Part shown: positions 59,696 to 64,000 of the stretch, one piece after another
Layout: each line of letters starts with the position of its first letter
How positions within the stretch are numbered: position 1 is the first letter of the stretch
From: Margaritifera margaritifera
Lineage: Eukaryota; Mollusca; Bivalvia; Unionida; Margaritiferidae
Direction of reading: 5' to 3'
Length of the DNA: 64,000 nt
Assembly: GCA_029931535.1 (NCBI GenBank)
Contig: JAQPZY010001432.1
Coordinates: 2,436,001-2,500,000, forward strand
The notes under the pieces: model-generated
The model's database searches: none
What the model was told of the DNA's origin: nothing
Seen by the model: the letters and a program-made list of their open reading frames with translations, nothing else
Position numbers and translations under genes: made by a program

Positions 59696-60542
59696 CCTGC
59701 TCTCCCTGCAGTGTGTGAAAATCCCCAAAACTTGAGATCTTCGACCCCATAAAGAACCTATACTGAACAAAATCGGAGATATTTAATATATAAGGCTGTG
59801 ACTGTTGCAATCCAGATATTACTTTCATGAAGAACAAAGTTGACCAAGAATTGGCTGATTTCACACCAAAATCATGCATTAAATTTTTTTTGAACATATG
59901 ACAGAGGTAACAGAAAATGGGCAGCCACTCATCCACATGATAGGCCAAAATATCAAACCCAGGTAGCATGATGTGTTTCTGCGCTTGAATTGTCCCTTTT
60001 GCATACATGAATGCCCATGTTCACCTGACTTAGGATTTCCAGTACGAGTTCTTTTGTTGCCTTATGGAGCAAATTGTAGTGAGTGGGAACTTGAGCCCAC
60101 ATGAAGAGTGTTAAATTTGGAAGTTAATTACTTGTTGAGAGACTGTGCAGTATCAGAAGTTAATTACCCACTAAGTTTTGACCAGATGCAATCACGTTGG
60201 GCAGACTTGGATATCTCATTGATTCAATATCATCTTCAGTATCACCTAAATTTTGATCACTCTCAAACAGCAGTTGCTTACATCGATTTCAGTTCATTAC
60301 ATTTAAAACTGTTCACAATGAATCTATAGCCAAACCTGCTCTAACAGCCACCTCTGTAAGACATCCTTACTTTACAAGCCTTAATACATGCCATATAGAA
60401 TTACCCTACATATAATAGACACTTCTTCATCATGGCCAGTTTCCTAGTAGTTTTATGTAACCTATCTATAGACCTCCAAGTTCTCAAGCTTTTGTTCACT
60501 ATTTATCCAATGAAAGTTTTAGTAATATTGCTTCTCAAATAC
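59696..60542. other. Intron or intergenic sequence, nothing recognised
   Basis: No coding domain recognised. Open frames here lack any family signature. Confidence 0.45.
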
Positions 60543-60730
60543 AGCACTCCCTCACTATAAGGTCCTTCATTATAACATGGTTTTTGTTACAAGGTAAGTA
60601 TGGTCATGGATCCCATTTCATTTAATGGTAGGAAAATTATATGTATCATGTACTTCATTATAAAGTGGTCAAACTAGGTGATATACGCTGTGGCTTCCAA
60701 CAAGAGTGTCATAATGAGGGAGTAAGGTAT
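60543..60730. mobile_element. MITE (ctccctcactataa family), intact copy
   Basis: Left end agcactccctcactataagg and right end ataatgagggagtaag are inverted. The middle has catggatcccatttcattta. Matches the split copy at 23239-24950 on the opposite strand. Confidence 0.65.
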
Positions 60731-60775
60731 TACAATCATAAAGGACTTGAAAGTTTCACAAACACACTATCAGTT

Positions 60776-62472
60776 TTTAGCTCTAATGATCATAGACCAG
60801 AAGAGCTTATGGGATGGCCTGTCATTCATCCAACACCCATGCATCCATTAGGACAAGTTTGTTATCTCTACTCCTCTTAAACTACTTGGAGGATTGTCAC
60901 AAAGCTTCACACACACTTTCATCCCAAGGTCTAGTTGGTCTAAAATGAAACTGGTACTGTTCGGATCTCCAATACCGCCACAACAGCAGCCATCTTGAAA
61001 ACCTTGTTATCACTACTTCTGAATGAATGGTTAAACCAACATGGGATTTTCACTAAAAGTCATATGATATCTAATGAAAATCATGCTGATCTGATGTCCA
61101 GTATGGCCACCATAGCAGCCATCTTGAAAATCTTGTTATTGCTACTCTTCTTGAACAGAAAGTCATATTGACATGCATTTTTCACCAGAAGACTGCTTGT
61201 GATGTCTGGTTGATCCTAGATGAAAATGGTGCCACCTGGACAGCCAATAGTTCTACAACAGCAGCCATCTTGAAAATCTCATTATTGCTACTCTTCCTGA
61301 ATGGATGGTCATATTGGCATGGGGTTGTCACTAAAAGACTTCTTACAATATCTAGTTGGGTGTAAATGAAACTGATGCCAATCTGACATAAAATATTTCC
61401 ACCACAGTGGCCATCTTGAAAATCTTGTTATTGCTACTCCTCCTGAAAAGAAAGTCATATCAGCATGTGATTTTCACTGGAAGACTTCTTATGGTGTCTG
61501 GTTGCTCTTAAAAATGGTGCCAATCTGATATGCATTATGGCTGCCACAGTGGCCATCTTGAAAATCTTATTGCTACTCCTTCAAGATGGAAAGCCATATA
61601 AACATTGGGTTTTTACCAGGAGACTTCTTGCGATGTATAGTTGGTACTAAATGAAAATTGTGCAAATCTGATATCCAGTATGGGTGCTGTTACAACCATC
61701 TTGAAAATCATCTTGTTGCTACTCCTAAAAGGAAAGGGGGCCTGGGTGGCTGAGTGATCTAAGGTGCTCGCCTTTACAGATCACTCTTAAATCTCACCTC
61801 TGTCCACGTGAATTCAAGTCTCGCCTCAACCAAAGTGGGTATGTGAGAAAGCTTGGGTCGTTGATTATTCCTGGGGTCTTCCCAGGTTCTTCCTCCACCA
61901 AATATGGCTGCCATTTGTAGCCTATCATGAGCTGAAAAATGGCATTAACCAAACAAAATCAAACCAAAGCTAATTGGAAAGTCATATTGACATGGGGTTT
62001 CACCAGAAGACTTTTTATGGTGTCTAGTTGGTCCCTGGTGGCCATCTTGAAAGTCTTGTAATAGCTACTCCTCAAAAATTGATGGTCATAGTGACAGAGT
62101 TTTCACCAAAAGACTTCTTATGATATCTAGTTGGTTCTAAATGAAAAGGGTGCCATGCAGACATCCAATATGGCTGCCACAATGAAAATATTGAACATCT
62201 TGTAACTAATTCTCCTGAATGGATGGTCTAATTGGCATGGGGGTTTTCACCAAAAGTCTTCTAATGGTGTCTTGTTTGTCCTGAATTAAAGTGGTGCCAA
62301 TCTTATATCCAATGTGACCGTTAAGCAGCTGATTTGAAAATCTTAGCACTCAAGAATAACAGAGATGGTTTCAACCAACAGCAGTTAAAAAGAAGAAATG
62401 GTTTTATCTTGAATCCCTGGAAATTCGTTTCATACAATAGAGCATCAATCCTTTCAAGGGTCTCTTGTTGAA
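60776..62472 (+). mobile_element. Pearl-like element, family 3, copy C (most complete)
   Basis: Start hairpin tttagctctaatgatcatag / accagaagagctta, leader gtcattcatccaac and a stretch ctcctcttaaactacttgga. About ten 145-bp units follow, then agagatggtttcaaccaaca, and an end aagggtctcttgttg. A SINE is inserted at 61735-61970. Confidence 0.75.
61735..61970 (+). mobile_element. tRNA-derived SINE (family B), copy 3, nested
   Basis: Head gcctgggtggctgagtgatc, B box attcaagtctcgc, body gggtatgtgagaaagcttgg and ttcttcctccacca, tail (aac/aaat)-rich. The interrupted family 3 unit resumes at ggaaagtcatattgacatgg. Confidence 0.85.
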
Positions 62473-62919
62473 AAGATCCTTATTTCCTCAGTGCATTTAA
62501 GAGAACTTTTCATATTTGTTTATGCATCTTGTAAATTAATCAAGGTATGAAATATAAATATTACTCAGTGGTCATAATTCTCCCATAAGACCATAACTGA
62601 TAATAAGCCCTATTTGTACAAAAGTTTTGCAAATATTTAATGAAGAAAACCTGTTTTTAATATAAAGCCACCTCCCCCTTTTCAAAATTTAAAAAGTTGG
62701 CTCCTTGTTATGGGTGAAAGTTTTAAATTTATATTTTAGGTGTAGATCTGGGTTTCCGTTAGTTGATATAGGAGTTATACAACTATGAGATATGGAGAGA
62801 GAACTCTGCTCGGTTTTGTTTTGTAAAATGCACACCACATAATGTGGATCCTGTTTTTTTCTAAAAAAATATATATAAAGTTCCTGTGTGCTGAATGTGA
62901 ATAAGATCATAATTAAAAC

Positions 62920-63935
62920 TAAACCTTGATATATCTCTCGTTTTATTGTCAGAAACAGCAGTTGGTACCTGAAAATTTGAACCAGCATCATGAAATTCAC
63001 AACTTTTAATAAGTCATATATTTTGTTTTTCTTTAAAAGCAAAAATCTCAGTACAGTGTAAATAACAATATATGACAAAATATCGATCACTTAAGATGTT
63101 AGTAATGCTTCCTGGTGACAACACTTTAAGAAATAAATACCAGTTAAACAAGTCTTGTCAAGTCAAATTCATGTTTCAGTTTTATCTTTTAATTCGGTTT
63201 CAGTATAATCATCATAAATGTGATTTTTATGCCTTCTTGTATTCAGACCTGAAAAGTGTTATTTGACCATCACAGATATGCCTGGAAGTGTTTCGGTGAG
63301 AGACTAATTAGGTGCAGAATGTGTTTTGATCTCCGATTTGCAGAAGTGTTTGTTGTATGTTAGAATCAATTAAAAGTAGACCTGCTGTGTATTATGATGT
63401 TAATTATATCATTTGTATCAAATCAAGTAAAGGGGGTAGAATAAAAAGAGTTAAAAGGTATGCAAATCAATATTTTACTAATACATACAACAACAAAAAG
63501 TTGAGTTTCGACGTTGTTGTTTCTCTAAATAAATGTTCATAATTTTAAAAAAAAAAAGAATCTTGTTTTGTTCTGAATCAACAATAACACTAGAGTATAT
63601 CTACATTCACATACAAAAAGCAGTGATGTAATAATAAACAATGTTTTTGCTGGTACATATGTGATGTGTGTTGAAACCTTGTGGAGGGATGTTTTTAACT
63701 ATCTTTCAGAGAACAGCTTCATTAGAAAAAAAGCTATTTATTGACAATTATTTCCAACATGATTATAAAAGCAGTATTCAACCTTTTAACAGGCTCCCCC
63801 TCCCCCCTTCTCACTATTGATGTTCACCCCTTTCTTAATTTTTCAGAGGTCCCTTAGTAACTTGAGCGCTTCTGGTTGCTGCAATTTATGTTTTTTTACC
63901 CCATTGTGTGTGAAGTGTCAAGGAAGAGGAGTTCA
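62920..63935. repeat. Second copy of the 1.5-kb element
   Basis: Aligns in order with 23462-24820: catcatgaaattcacaactt, cttttaattcggtttcagta, gcagaagtgtttgtt, gaatcaacaataacac, tttcagaggtcccttagtaa. It lacks about 310 bp present in the other copy. The outer TIRs are not clear. Confidence 0.65.
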
Positions 63936-64000
63936 TTAAAAAAAATCTTGATTATTGCTGGTTATTTTGATTTTAGACCAATCAAAATATCTGTATTGTT

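Noticed and set aside
59673..60008. 111-codon minus-strand open frame
   Set aside because: It crosses the right border of the probable solo LTR and its target duplication and has no recognisable domain.
62689..63090. 133-codon minus-strand open frame
   Set aside because: Low-complexity AT-rich sequence overlapping the start of a dispersed repeat. The other copy of the repeat does not keep the frame.

Overview
The window looks like a piece of an AT-rich, repeat-packed animal genome, most likely a mollusc and plausibly a bivalve. The only host gene I can support is a partial, plus-strand calcium/calmodulin-dependent protein kinase II (CaMKII) gene. Four consecutive coding exons are visible (95, 123, 84 and 43 bp), each with AG/GT borders and joining in frame. 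They cover the end of the kinase domain, the Thr286-type autophosphorylation site and the calmodulin-binding helix. The peptide around the autoregulatory site is of the protostome (Drosophila-like) type. The mollusc assignment rests on that and on the mobile-element content (DIRS-like retroelement, Tigger/pogo, tRNA-SINEs, pearl-like elements with tandem-repeat cores). It is an inference.

Everything else is intron filled with mobile DNA. 1-12260 (intron before the first visible exon) holds a palindromic MITE, a tRNA-SINE, a mariner-like MITE, a piggyBac-like element with TTAA ends, a pearl-like 125-bp repeat array, a decayed LINE, a 468-bp (ACAT)n block, and a second piggyBac-like element split by a 2.2-kb DNA transposon. 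12356-15956 carries a pearl-like array. The very long intron 16080-41166 carries a ~1-kb minisatellite, more pearl-like arrays, a 1.5-kb TIR element inside a MITE, SINEs, a cluster of palindromic elements and a LINE fragment swollen by a 49-bp minisatellite. Intron 41251-49248 holds a Tigger/pogo element with a decayed DIRS-like retrotransposon nested inside. 49292-64000 holds further palindromic MITEs, a small piggyBac-like element, a minisatellite built from a LINE reverse-transcriptase motif, a likely solo LTR and more pearl-like arrays.

The most interesting signal is a ~200-bp dispersed element made of two near-perfect ~63-bp palindromes. It recurs about ten times in CaMKII introns, and two copies in opposite orientation closely bracket the exon that encodes the autophosphorylation site. 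A second theme is repeated conversion of short pieces of mobile elements into minisatellites (three independent cases). Upstream kinase exons and downstream linker or association-domain exons of CaMKII were not found in the window.
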